From contig NZ_SLWN01000009.1 in assembly GCF_004342025.1 (NCBI RefSeq), positions 124,001-188,000 on the forward strand: DNA of 64,000 nucleotides, read 5' to 3'. The notes under the pieces were generated by a model. It was not told where the DNA came from and ran no database searches. It was given only the letters and a program-made list of their open reading frames with translations. This document shows, piece by piece, positions 15,382 through 23,823 of this stretch; the stretch's first letter is position 1, and each line of letters starts with the position of its first letter. The stretch is from Kribbella steppae. Its GTDB lineage: Bacteria > Actinomycetota > Actinomycetes > Propionibacteriales > Kribbellaceae. Both the position numbers and the translations under genes were made by a program.

Positions 15382-16860
15382 TCAGCCCTGGCCGGTCAGC
15401 TTCTCGCGGAGCGCCTGCAGCGCCTCGTCGGAAGCGAGCGCACCCTCGACGGGAGCGTCGTCCTTCGGAGCCGCGGCAGAGGAGTACGTCGACGCCTCGC
15501 CGGCCTCGACGTCCGCCGTCTTGGCGTCCTCGATCTGCTTCTTGTGGGCCTCCCAGCGCGCGTGGGCCTCGGCGTACTGCCGCTCCCACTCCTCACGCTG
15601 CTTGTCGAAGCCCTCGAGCCACTCGCCGGTCTCCGGGTCGAAGCCCTCGGGGTAGACGTAGTTGCCCTGGTCGTCGTACGTCGCCGCCATGCCGTACAGG
15701 GTCGGGTCGAAGTCGTCCGAGACCGGGTCGACACCCTCGTTGGCCTGCTTCAGCGACAGCGAGATCCGGCGCCGCTCCAGGTCGATGTCGATGATCTTGA
15801 CCATGACGTCGTCGTTGACCTGGACGACCTGCTCCGGGATCTCGACGTGCCGCTCGGCCAGCTCGGAGATGTGCACCAGACCCTCGATGCCTTCCTCCAC
15901 GCGGACGAACGCACCGAACGGAACCAGCTTGGTGACCTTGCCGGGCACGATCTGGCCCATCTGGTGGGTCCGGGCGAACTGCTGCCACGGGTCTTCCTGG
16001 GTCGCCTTCAGCGACAGCGAGACGCGCTCGCGGTCCATGTCGACGTCCAGCACCTCGACGGTGACCTCCTGGCCGACCTCGACCACCTCGGTCGGGTGGT
16101 CGATGTGCTTCCAGGACAGCTCGGACACGTGCACCAGACCGTCGACGCCGCCGAGGTCCACGAACGCACCGAAGTTGACGATCGAGGAGACGACACCCTT
16201 GCGGATCTGGCCCTTCTGCAGCTGGGTGAGGAAGTTCATCCGCACCTCGGACTGCGTCTGCTCCAGCCACGCCCGGCGGGACAGGACCACATTGTTGCGG
16301 TTCTTGTCCAGCTCGATGATCTTGGCCTCGATCTCCTGGCCGACGTACGGCTGAAGGTCGCGGACCCGGCGCATCTCGACGAGCGACGCCGGCAGGAAGC
16401 CACGCAGGCCGATGTCGAGGATGAGACCACCCTTGACGACCTCGATGACGGTACCGGTGACGACGCCGTCCTCTTCCTTGATCTTCTCGATCGTGCCCCA
16501 GGCCTTCTCGTACTGGGCGCGCTTCTTCGAGAGGATCAGGCGGCCTTCTTTGTCCTCCTTCTGGAGAACCAGGGCCTCGACGTGATCGCCGACGTTGACA
16601 ACCTCGTTCGGGTCGACGTCGTGCTTGATCGACAGTTCCCGGGAGGGGATGACGCCTTCGGTCTTGTAACCGATGTCGAGCAGGACCTCGTCCCGGTCGA
16701 CCTTGACGATGGTGCCCTCGACGATGTCACCGTCGTTGAAGTACTTGATGGTCTGATCGATCGCCGCGAGGAAGTCTTCCTCCGACCCGATGTCATTGAC
16801 CGCTACCTGCGGGGTGCTGCGTACTGCGGGGTCGAGAGGTGCCTCGATGCTGGCCGTCAT
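15382..16860 (-). CDS. rpsA: 30S ribosomal protein S1
   Basis: A 492-residue S1 with four S1/OB RNA-binding domains: residues ~43-115 (GTIVKVDRDEVLLDIGYKTEG), ~130-195 (GTVIEVVKGGLILDIGLRGF), ~215-285 (GVVSSIVNFGAFVDLGGVDG) and ~300-370 (GKVTKLVPFGAFVRVEEGIEG). An acidic, Ala-rich C-terminal tail (~390-492) follows, as in other actinobacteria, which have fewer S1 repeats than E. coli. ATG 16860 has GGAGC about 9 nt upstream and a long leader to the promoter near 17023. Confidence 0.97.
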   Translation of the reverse strand: MTASIEAPLDPAVRSTPQVAVNDIGSEEDFLAAIDQTIKYFNDGDIVEGTIVKVDRDEVLLDIGYKTEGVIPSRELSIKHDVDPNEVVNVGDHVEALVLQKEDKEGRLILSKKRAQYEKAWGTIEKIKEEDGVVTGTVIEVVKGGLILDIGLRGFLPASLVEMRRVRDLQPYVGQEIEAKIIELDKNRNNVVLSRRAWLEQTQSEVRMNFLTQLQKGQIRKGVVSSIVNFGAFVDLGGVDGLVHVSELSWKHIDHPTEVVEVGQEVTVEVLDVDMDRERVSLSLKATQEDPWQQFARTHQMGQIVPGKVTKLVPFGAFVRVEEGIEGLVHISELAERHVEIPEQVVQVNDDVMVKIIDIDLERRRISLSLKQANEGVDPVSDDFDPTLYGMAATYDDQGNYVYPEGFDPETGEWLEGFDKQREEWERQYAEAHARWEAHKKQIEDAKTADVEAGEASTYSSAAAPKDDAPVEGALASDEALQALREKLTGQG

Positions 16861-17022
16861 GTGGTGGGTTGCTCCGTGGACTGGTGGTGTCGTGCGGTCG
16901 CGTCATGAACCGTTGGATCGCACCAAACCGCTGGATTGCCTGAAGAGCACAGAATCACCACCGACTGCTGCGAGCACGAGCCTGCTCCGTCCGAGGTCGC
17001 GCGGGCCCATAGCGCATCTCAC

Positions 17023-17052
17023 AGAATACGGGTATTGACGAAGGCACGGCAA
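17023..17052 (-). promoter_or_regulatory. Candidate rpsA promoter
   Basis: Minus strand -35 TTGCCG (17052-17047) and -10 TATTCT (17028-17023) with an 18-bp spacer. Transcription from here would give an rpsA leader of about 155 nt. The interval 16861-17111 holds no gene. Confidence 0.45.
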
Positions 17053-17111
17053 CCCGGGGCACCCGGCCCGCACCGGCTGCCCGCCGAGGTCTCCCGACGT
17101 TGCCACTCATC

Positions 17112-18002
17112 TCAATGTACGACGTCCAGGGCCACTCGGCCCCCGGCAAGGGTGCCGGTGTCCGCCATTCGGGAGACCAGAGCGTGGGCGGCCGCGGCGA
17201 TCTCGTGCTCGGCCGACCGTGCGGCGAGTTCCAGCAGCGCCCACAGATCCGCCGCCCGGCCGAGGTCCACCAGCGGCTCGCCCAGATCCAGCCCACTCCC
17301 CCGGACCACGCTCAGCACGGCGCCGGCCAGCACCGGATCGTCGCAGAACCGGAAAAGGTTTCCCAGATCCGTGTACGGCGACCCGGCGTGGGCGAACTCC
17401 CAGTCGATCAACCCGGTGAGCCGCGCGGTGGCCGGGTCGACCAGCAGGTTCTTCGGGTTGAAGTCGCTGTGCACCAGGCAGACCCGGTCGACCCCCTCGG
17501 CCTGGACGTCCTCGGCGTACCGGATCACCTGCCCGAAGCCCTCCACCTGCTTCTGGTCGAAGCCGAGGTCACGGCTCTGGAAGAACGCCTCCAGGTCACC
17601 GAACCCGAACGGCTCGATCGCCAGGTCACCGTCCCGGAACTCGCCGAAGGTCAGGAACGGCATCCCGCTCAGCCGGACCAGCAACTCCCCCAGCTGCCGC
17701 CCGACTGTCCGCCGCTCGTCCTCCCCCGCCGTCTCCAGGAACACCTGCAGGTTGATCCCCGGCAACCGCTCGGTCAGCAGGTACGGCGGATCGTCCGGCG
17801 ACCCCTCGCGCTTCGCGTCCAGGATCCGCGGCACCGGCAGCAGCCCGTGCACCAGTCGCAGCAGTGCCGCATCCACCGCCGCCCGCCCGGGATCCTTCAC
17901 ATACAACTTCAGTACGGCGTCCTCACCGCCGGCGCTGACCGCATACGTCTGACCGCCGTACCCACCCGTCAGAGGAACAGCACTCGCCGCGAAGTCACTC
18001 AT
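17112..18002 (-). CDS. Aminoglycoside phosphotransferase (APH) family kinase
   Basis: A 296-residue protein-kinase-like small-molecule phosphotransferase. Nucleotide-loop region GGYGGQTYAV (13-22), lysine in AVLKLYVKD, catalytic Brenner motif CLVHSDFNPKNLLVD (about 173-187, with D and N) and metal motif GLIDWEFAHAGSPYTDLGNL. The family phosphorylates antibiotics, choline, homoserine, sugars and other alcohols; sequence alone does not give the substrate and no resistance context is present. ATG 18002 is used. The TipA-like regulator is divergent to it. Confidence 0.85.
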   Translation of the reverse strand: MSDFAASAVPLTGGYGGQTYAVSAGGEDAVLKLYVKDPGRAAVDAALLRLVHGLLPVPRILDAKREGSPDDPPYLLTERLPGINLQVFLETAGEDERRTVGRQLGELLVRLSGMPFLTFGEFRDGDLAIEPFGFGDLEAFFQSRDLGFDQKQVEGFGQVIRYAEDVQAEGVDRVCLVHSDFNPKNLLVDPATARLTGLIDWEFAHAGSPYTDLGNLFRFCDDPVLAGAVLSVVRGSGLDLGEPLVDLGRAADLWALLELAARSAEHEIAAAAHALVSRMADTGTLAGGRVALDVVH

Positions 18003-18038
18003 GTCGGCGATCCTGCCGCATCACGTCGACAAAAGGGT

Positions 18039-18069
18039 TTGAAGTTGACGTAACGGCAACATCTACCGT
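18039..18069 (+). promoter_or_regulatory. MerR-type promoter with operator in a 19-bp spacer
   Basis: -35 TTGAAG (18039-18044) and -10 TACCGT (18064-18069) are 19 bp apart, the over-long spacing typical of MerR-activated promoters. The spacer contains the near-palindrome GTTGACGTAACGGCAAC (18044-18060), symmetrical as GTTGnCGTnACGnCAAC. A further perfect inverted repeat CCGTCGA-gcttg-TCGACGG (18066-18084) overlaps the -10 and the leader. Autoregulation by the downstream TipA-like protein is inferred. Confidence 0.65.
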
Positions 18070-18097
18070 CGAGCTTGTCGACGGAAGGAGCAGCACG

Positions 18098-18850
18098 ATG
18101 GCGTGGTCGATCGCGGAGGTGGCCCGGGCGTCCGGTGTCACTTCACGCACTCTGCGGCACTACCACGCCATCGGGTTGTTGGCTCCGGCCCGCACCGCAC
18201 CCAACGGGCGGCGGTACTACGAGCAGGAGCAGCTGCTGCGGCTGCAGCAGATCCTCCTGTTGCGGGACCTCGGGCTGAGTCTGGAGGTGGTGGCCGACGT
18301 CATCGCGCACCGGAGCAGCCAGGACACGATCGAGGTGCTCGCCCGGCACAAGGAGTGGCTGCTGCGTGAGCAGCTACGCCTCGGCCAGTTGGTCCGGACC
18401 GTCGACTCCACCATCGAGAACCTGAAGAAAGGAGGAGAGATGTCACCGGAGAAGGTCTTCGAAGGATTCGAGCACAACCCGTACGAGGCCGAGGCCCGCG
18501 AGCGCTGGGGTGACGAGGCCGTCGACGCGAGCTACGAGCGGATGCGCGGCTGGACCGAGGCGGACGCCGAGAAGGCCCGCACCGGTCAGGCCCGCGTCCA
18601 CGAGGGCCTGGCCGCGCTCAAGGCGGAAGGGGTCGACGTGACCGAGCTGAGCGTGCAGGAACTGATCCAGCTGCACTACGAGGTCACCTGCCTGTTCTGG
18701 ACGCCGACGCGCGAGGCGTACCGCAACCTGGGGCAGATGTACGTCGACGACGAGCGCTTCCGGCAGAACATCGGCAGCGGCGACGACTCGCTTGTCGAGT
18801 ACCTGCGGGACGCGATGACCGTGTACGCCGAGAACAGGCTGAGCGAGTAG
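18098..18850 (+). CDS. MerR family regulator with TipAS ligand-binding domain (TipAL-like)
   Basis: 250 residues, the length of Streptomyces TipAL. N-terminal MerR winged helix (WSIAEVARASGVTSRTLRHYHAIGLLAPAR, then a second wing RRYYEQEQLLRLQQILLLRDLG), a coiled-coil dimerisation helix (70-115), and a C-terminal TipAS fold from about 120 (EKVFEGFEHNPYEAEARERWG to the end). Such proteins bind thiopeptides and other amphipathic compounds and activate their own promoter. ATG 18098 has GGAAGGAG about 8 nt upstream. An internal ATG preceded by GGAGG (about 18440) could give a separate C-terminal TipAS-type protein, as happens in tipA. Confidence 0.9.
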   Translation: MAWSIAEVARASGVTSRTLRHYHAIGLLAPARTAPNGRRYYEQEQLLRLQQILLLRDLGLSLEVVADVIAHRSSQDTIEVLARHKEWLLREQLRLGQLVRTVDSTIENLKKGGEMSPEKVFEGFEHNPYEAEARERWGDEAVDASYERMRGWTEADAEKARTGQARVHEGLAALKAEGVDVTELSVQELIQLHYEVTCLFWTPTREAYRNLGQMYVDDERFRQNIGSGDDSLVEYLRDAMTVYAENRLSE

Positions 18851-18857
18851 CGCTGGA

Positions 18858-18863
18858 TAAGGT
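18858..18863 (+). promoter_or_regulatory. -10 hexamer for leaderless methyltransferase
   Basis: TAAGGT lies 6 nt before the GTG at 18870, with no Shine-Dalgarno sequence, fitting a leaderless transcript. Confidence 0.45.
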
Positions 18864-18869
18864 GACCGG

Positions 18870-19661
18870 GTGGTCGAGCCGCGGAGGGTTGAGCTGACCG
18901 AGGCTCAGACGTCACGTGCCAGCCGGACGTACTGGGACTCGGCGGCCGAGGAGTATCTGTCCGAGCACGGCGACTTCCTCGGCGACGACCGGTTCATCTG
19001 GTCTCCCGAAGGGGTCGACGAGGAAACCACCAAGCTGCTCGGACCTGTCCGCGGCAAACGCATCCTCGAGGTCGGCTGCGGCGGCGCCCAGTGCTCGCGC
19101 TGGCTGGCGGGCCAGGGCGCCGACGTGGTCGCCTTCGACATCTCGGTCGAGCAGCTCCGGATCGCCCGGCAACTCGATCAGCGCACCGGCACCGCCGTAC
19201 GCACGGTCGCCGCCGACGTGACGGCCTTGCCCTACAGAGATGTCACGTTCGACATCGTCTGCTCGGCCTTCGGCGCACTGCCGTTCGTGGCCGAGGCCGA
19301 GACCGCGCTGCGCGAGATCGCCCGGACCCTGAAGCCGGGCGGGCTGCTGGTGTTCTCGGTCAGCCACCCGTTCCGCTGGACCATGCCGGACGACCCGACC
19401 CCGGCCGGTCTGCATATCACCCATTCGTACTTCGACCGGACGCCGTACGTGGAAGTCGACGGCGCCGGTACGCCGGTCTACGCCGAGCACCACCGGACGA
19501 CCGGCGACTGGATCCGCGCGCTCACCGCTGCCGGGTTCGTGGTGGACGACCTGCTCGAACCCGAGTGGCCGGCCGGGCACGAGCTAGTCTGGGGTGGGTG
19601 GGGACCGGACCGCGGCCGCCTGATCCCAGGCACCGCGATCTGGTCCGCCCACAAGAGCTGA
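18870..19661 (+). CDS. Class I SAM-dependent methyltransferase
   Basis: 263 residues. SAM-binding motif I ILEVGCGGAQCSRWLA (about 65-80), motif II VAFDIS, and FDIVCSAFGALPFV and LREIARTLKPGGLLVFSVSHPFRW give a UbiE/Methyltransf_11-type fold. The N-terminal TYWDSAAEEYLSEHGDFLG segment is common in actinobacterial members of unknown substrate. It starts at GTG 18870 just after the TipA-like gene and its stop abuts the stop of the convergent DUF3068 gene. The substrate is unknown. Confidence 0.87.
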   Translation: MVEPRRVELTEAQTSRASRTYWDSAAEEYLSEHGDFLGDDRFIWSPEGVDEETTKLLGPVRGKRILEVGCGGAQCSRWLAGQGADVVAFDISVEQLRIARQLDQRTGTAVRTVAADVTALPYRDVTFDIVCSAFGALPFVAEAETALREIARTLKPGGLLVFSVSHPFRWTMPDDPTPAGLHITHSYFDRTPYVEVDGAGTPVYAEHHRTTGDWIRALTAAGFVVDDLLEPEWPAGHELVWGGWGPDRGRLIPGTAIWSAHKS

Positions 19662-20729
19662 TCAGGTACGAGGACGCCACTGCCGGAAGCCGACGAAGCC
19701 GAACAGGAGCAGTCCGACGACCAGTGCGCCGAGCGGCACCCAGAAGCCGATCAGGTTCAGCTGGGCCGCCTTCGACTGGTAGCCGCCCTCGGCCACGCCG
19801 TTCTCGGTCGCACCCTTCACGTTCTTCGTCACGGTCGCGTCGTCGTACGCGATGGTGACCTGGGTCGCGGTCAGCTTGTCCTCGCCGTTGTAGGCGATGG
19901 TGGCGTGCTGCTTCTCCTGGCCCTTGATGATCGCGCCGGTGATCGGCTCGATCCACAGGGTCCGGGTGTTCTTGTACGTGCGCTGCACCTCGACCGCGTC
20001 CCGGCCCGGCTCGTCGACCAGCGGGCCCGGCACCATCAGCGGCTTGGCCAACGGCACCTCCTGCTTCGGCACCTCCTGCTCGAAGACGTAGACCTTGAGA
20101 CCCTCGACCGTGGCCTCTTCCTTGAACTGGATCGGGAACGCCTTGCGCAGCGTGCTGTCCCAGAAGTCGTACGTCTTCTTCTCGGTGCCGAACGGGAACT
20201 TCAGCACCAGGCCCTCGTGCCCCTTGAACAACGGGCTGTTCTGGTCGGGCTTGAGCCGGTCGGTCTTCTCCAGCGTGGTGGCGATGTACTCGCCGCTGTT
20301 GTCGTCACCCGACGGGTTCCAGCGCACCGCCTCACCGGTGTGGGCGTCCAGGACGACGCGCTCCTGGACGAAGCTCAGCGGCATCTCGTCGGTCTTCGAC
20401 GCGTCGTCGGGGAACTGGTAGTTCTTCGAGTCGTCGGTGACCACGGCCGTGTCGAACACCACGACCTTGCGGTCCAGCGCCTCGCTGATCTTGTCGGCCG
20501 CGGCCACGTCGCCGCGGACGGTACGGCGTGCCTCCAGCTCGACGCCACTCTTCTCCTTCAGCTCCGCGATGCTGAAGATGGTCGCGTCCGGCCCCGCCGA
20601 CACCGTATGCGCGATCTGGTCCGCCGGCGCCACCGCCAGCGTCGGATACGCGTAGAACCTGGCCAGCGCCGCAACGCCGACGAAGAACACCCCGAGCCCG
20701 ATCATCAGTGCTCGACTGCGATTCCCCAC
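19662..20729 (-). CDS. DUF3068 family membrane protein (Rv0227c-like)
   Basis: 355 residues: an N-terminal membrane helix (about 7-29), a large outer domain of about 290 residues and a C-terminal helix (about 325-347). Conserved-looking blocks include VVVFDTAVVTDDS, PLSFVQERVVLDAHTGEAVRW and TLWIEPITGAIIKGQE. This two-anchor architecture is that of DUF3068 proteins, which neighbour arabinogalactan/lipoglycan genes in mycobacteria. GTG 20729 has GGGAGGGG upstream. Function is unknown; the envelope-glycan neighbourhood is the best clue. Confidence 0.85.
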   Translation of the reverse strand: MGNRSRALMIGLGVFFVGVAALARFYAYPTLAVAPADQIAHTVSAGPDATIFSIAELKEKSGVELEARRTVRGDVAAADKISEALDRKVVVFDTAVVTDDSKNYQFPDDASKTDEMPLSFVQERVVLDAHTGEAVRWNPSGDDNSGEYIATTLEKTDRLKPDQNSPLFKGHEGLVLKFPFGTEKKTYDFWDSTLRKAFPIQFKEEATVEGLKVYVFEQEVPKQEVPLAKPLMVPGPLVDEPGRDAVEVQRTYKNTRTLWIEPITGAIIKGQEKQHATIAYNGEDKLTATQVTIAYDDATVTKNVKGATENGVAEGGYQSKAAQLNLIGFWVPLGALVVGLLLFGFVGFRQWRPRT

Positions 20730-20825
20730 AACATCCCCTCCCGGTCTGTCCGCGGGACGCTACCAGCGGGTAGCCACCTTGAACAGACGCCGGAACAACA
20801 AACTTCGCCGGTGTCCGAACTGTCA

Positions 20826-20831
20826 TATAGT
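20826..20831 (+). promoter_or_regulatory. -10 hexamer before the 20840 membrane-protein gene
   Basis: TATAGT sits 8 nt before ATG 20840 and no ribosome site is visible between them, so the mRNA is probably leaderless or nearly so. The -35 is weak. Confidence 0.45.
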
Positions 20832-20839
20832 CGCGCCGC

Positions 20840-22603
20840 ATGAGGGGGATCCCCGGGTTGGCGACGGCACCCGATTCATCGGTGCTCCGCGGTGTCGTGG
20901 TGGCGATCGCGGTGCTGCAGGCCGCCGTACTCGGGCTGCTCGCGCGCCGGGGTTCCTGGCTGACCGACGACCTCGACTTCCTGGTCCAGGGCGGCCGCGG
21001 GTTCGCGTCGGCCGAACTGCTCACGCCGGTCAACGACCACATCGCGCCGGGGTTGCGGTTCGTCTACGCGGTCTTCGCCGAGGTGGCGCCGCTGAACCAC
21101 GACTTCACCGTCGCCTGGCGGGTCGTGATGCAGGCCGTCGCGATCTTCCTGATGGGCCACCTGCTGGTGCGCCTGCTCGGCTCGAGCTGGTGGGTCGTCG
21201 CCGGGACATTGTTCTACGCGCTCACCCCGCTCAGCATGCCGTCGTTCATGTCGCTGTCGAGTGGTGTGAACAACCTGTCCGCGCACGTCTTCGGCTTGCT
21301 GTTGCTGCACGCAACCATCGACTGGTACGACGGACATCGCCGCCGAGCCATCGCCTACGGCCCGTTGGCACTGCTCGTCTCCCTTGCGTGCTGGGAGAAA
21401 TCAGCCCTGATCCTGTGCACGGCCGTCGCGCTCGCTCTCTACCTGCGCGATGAGCCGTTCCGCGTCTGGCTCCGTCGGACCTGGCCGTACGCCGCTGCCC
21501 TGACCGCCGCCGTCGTTGCCTTCGGCACCCTCTACCTGACCCATGGCAACCCGTCCCAGGGCCGGCTCCCGACCGGGGAACTGATGGGGCTGATCGTGCG
21601 CGGCTTCCGGGTGCCGTTGTCCGCCCTGGCCGGTGGCCCCTGGTCCTGGGCCGACACCGGGCAGCCGCTGAGCTTCGCCGCACCTGGCATCGCTGAACTC
21701 GTGGTCGGTGGACTGGTGGCCGGCGTGCTTCTATTGGCGGCCTGGCGACGGGACCGGCGAGTGCTCCTGCTGTGGGCCGCCGTGGTGGCCTACGTCCTCG
21801 TCACCGTAGTGCTCGTGTCCTATGGACGCTTCTCGACGTTCGGGACTGTCTTCACCGTGCACTACCACTATTGGTCCGATCTCTCGATCCCGTTGACGTT
21901 GGCCGCGGTCCTGTCGGCCCGGACACTGCGAATGCGACCGGTGGTGAGCGTTGCGGCGATCGGAGGTCTGGTCGCCGCAGTGGTGGTGTCGGACGCCGGG
22001 TTCGCCAAGGAGTGGGCGAACAACCCGGCGAAGGCGTACTTCGCCAACGTCACTGCAGAGCTGGACCGAGCCGGACCCAACGTGAACCTCTGGGACACGG
22101 CCATGCCGCAGCCGATCGGCACTGCTCTCATGACCGACTCCCGGTTGTCCCCGGTGCTGCGGATGGCGGGGATTCCGTTCCAGTTGCAGGCACCGGGCAG
22201 CGAGCCGTTGCGGGTCGACGAGACGGGCAAGCTCCGGCCCTCGCCGCTGGCGGTGTGGTCGCGTGGTGAGCCGGCGTCCAGGAGCAACCCCTTCTGCAAC
22301 CTGCTGCTCCGCGGCACCGGGCCGCTGACCGTACCGCTGAAGTCGACGGAGCCCGAGTTCGCGGCCGCCGAGTGGTTCGTCAAGGCGGCGTACTTCTCCG
22401 ACCGGGAGAACCAGGTGACGATCGAACTCGTCGACGCCGACGGCAACGTCACCCCATTGCCCGCCGCCAGGTGGCCCGCCGGAGTCGGCACCATGTACCT
22501 CGGCCCGTCGCGGCGCATCACCGCCACCGAGGTTCGGCTACGCTCCTCCGATCCCGCGACGAACCTGTGCGTGGAGAACCTCGAGATCGGATTGCCGCTG
22601 TGA
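20840..22603 (+). CDS. Polytopic membrane protein, GT-C glycosyltransferase-like
   Basis: 587 residues with about 11 membrane helices in the first 400 residues and an extracytoplasmic C-terminal domain (about 410-587). The first loop carries LTDDLDFLVQGG, an acidic motif in the position where GT-C enzymes keep catalytic acidic residues, followed by VNDHIAPG. A WEK motif (LACWEKSAL) is also notable. It is coupled to the acyltransferase gene (GTGA overlap). A lipid-linked sugar transferase of the envelope is a reasonable but unproven inference. Confidence 0.75.
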   Translation: MRGIPGLATAPDSSVLRGVVVAIAVLQAAVLGLLARRGSWLTDDLDFLVQGGRGFASAELLTPVNDHIAPGLRFVYAVFAEVAPLNHDFTVAWRVVMQAVAIFLMGHLLVRLLGSSWWVVAGTLFYALTPLSMPSFMSLSSGVNNLSAHVFGLLLLHATIDWYDGHRRRAIAYGPLALLVSLACWEKSALILCTAVALALYLRDEPFRVWLRRTWPYAAALTAAVVAFGTLYLTHGNPSQGRLPTGELMGLIVRGFRVPLSALAGGPWSWADTGQPLSFAAPGIAELVVGGLVAGVLLLAAWRRDRRVLLLWAAVVAYVLVTVVLVSYGRFSTFGTVFTVHYHYWSDLSIPLTLAAVLSARTLRMRPVVSVAAIGGLVAAVVVSDAGFAKEWANNPAKAYFANVTAELDRAGPNVNLWDTAMPQPIGTALMTDSRLSPVLRMAGIPFQLQAPGSEPLRVDETGKLRPSPLAVWSRGEPASRSNPFCNLLLRGTGPLTVPLKSTEPEFAAAEWFVKAAYFSDRENQVTIELVDADGNVTPLPAARWPAGVGTMYLGPSRRITATEVRLRSSDPATNLCVENLEIGLPL

Positions 22604-23823
22604 CACGGACCAGATTCCCGGCGTTGGACGGGCTGCGCGCGATCGGGGCGCTCGCGGTGCTGACCACGCATGTCGGGTTTCACAGCGGTGAGTCACTGAA
22701 CGGCCCGTTCGCCGGCCTGCTCGCCCGGCTCGACGTCGGCGTCGCGATCTTCTTCGCGATCTCGGGGTTCCTGCTCTACCGCCCGCACGTGGTCGCGTGG
22801 TTCGACGGCACCCTGCCGCCGCTGACCCTGCCGTACCTACGCAACCGCGCGCTGCGGATCCTCCCCGCGCTCTGGGTCGCCGTCGTGCTTGCCGCCCTCC
22901 TGGTGCCGCACAAGGACAGCATCACCTGGGCGACGTACCTGCAACACGCCACACTCACCCAGATCTACTTCGACGGCCTGGCAGCGGACGGGCTCACGCA
23001 GCTGTGGAGTCTCGCGACTGAGGTCGCGTTCTATCTGCTGCTGCCGGTGCTGGCGAAACTGCTGACCGGGTACGAGCGTCCGACCCGACGCAGTGTGCGC
23101 TGGCGGCTCGTCGTACTGGGTGCGTTCACCCTGCTCGGTCCGGCGTGGATGGCCGGCGCCAACGCGACGGACCACGCCCGTGCGGGGCTCTGGCTTCCCG
23201 GGTACGTCGGCTGGTTCGCGGTCGGCATGGGGTTCGCACTGTGGCAGGTGGCGCGTAGCAGCGAGAGGCTCGGGCCGTCGGCGCTGGACACGCTGACCAA
23301 GATCCCCGGCACGGTGTGGGGTGTAGCTGTAGTGCTGCTGGTCATCGCCGCGAGTCCGGTGGCCGGTCCGTACAACCTGTCGACCCCCACACCCGGCCAG
23401 GCCTTCGTGAAGAGCCTCTTGTACACAGGTATCGCCGCCTGCGTGCTGTTCCCGGCTCTGAACCCGACAGCACGTTCTGCCCGAGTCCTCGGCGGCAAGG
23501 TCGGTCACATCGCCGGTGACATCTCGTACGGCGTTTTCGCGTACCACGTGATCGTGTTGGGCGTCGTCGAGCAGGTCAGCGGGTACACGCTGTTCAGCGG
23601 CCGGTTCGCGCTGCTGTTCTTCCCGACGCTGGTGGTCTCGGCCGCTGTCGCGGCTGCCAGCTACTACGGGATGGAGCGGCCGATCATGCGGCTCGGCCGA
23701 CGCGACAAGGGCTACGACGTCTCACCGGTCGGCCGGGACAGCAGCACGAGTGCACAGCCGAACAAGATCGACGCCTGGACCACTCCGGAAGTCAGCCCCG
23801 CTCCCCCGTCCGGCCAGGGCTGA
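22600..23823 (+). CDS. Membrane acyltransferase, acyltransferase_3 (OafA/Rv0228-like)
   Basis: 407 residues and about ten membrane helices. The N-terminal RFPALDGLRAIGALAVLTTH motif with its histidine, the DVGVAIFFAISGFLLYRP segment and the RILPALWVAV block are typical of acyltransferase_3 proteins that O-acylate cell-surface sugars. GTG 22600 overlaps the stop of the preceding gene. The final 35 residues are hydrophilic and overlap the 3' end of the convergent AftD-like gene by 112 bp. Acyl donor and acceptor are unknown. Confidence 0.88.
   Translation: MTRTRFPALDGLRAIGALAVLTTHVGFHSGESLNGPFAGLLARLDVGVAIFFAISGFLLYRPHVVAWFDGTLPPLTLPYLRNRALRILPALWVAVVLAALLVPHKDSITWATYLQHATLTQIYFDGLAADGLTQLWSLATEVAFYLLLPVLAKLLTGYERPTRRSVRWRLVVLGAFTLLGPAWMAGANATDHARAGLWLPGYVGWFAVGMGFALWQVARSSERLGPSALDTLTKIPGTVWGVAVVLLVIAASPVAGPYNLSTPTPGQAFVKSLLYTGIAACVLFPALNPTARSARVLGGKVGHIAGDISYGVFAYHVIVLGVVEQVSGYTLFSGRFALLFFPTLVVSAAVAAASYYGMERPIMRLGRRDKGYDVSPVGRDSSTSAQPNKIDAWTTPEVSPAPPSGQG

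Noticed and set aside
17112..18002. Antibiotic-resistance aminoglycoside kinase
   Set aside because: Only the general APH fold is visible; nothing supports an antibiotic substrate.
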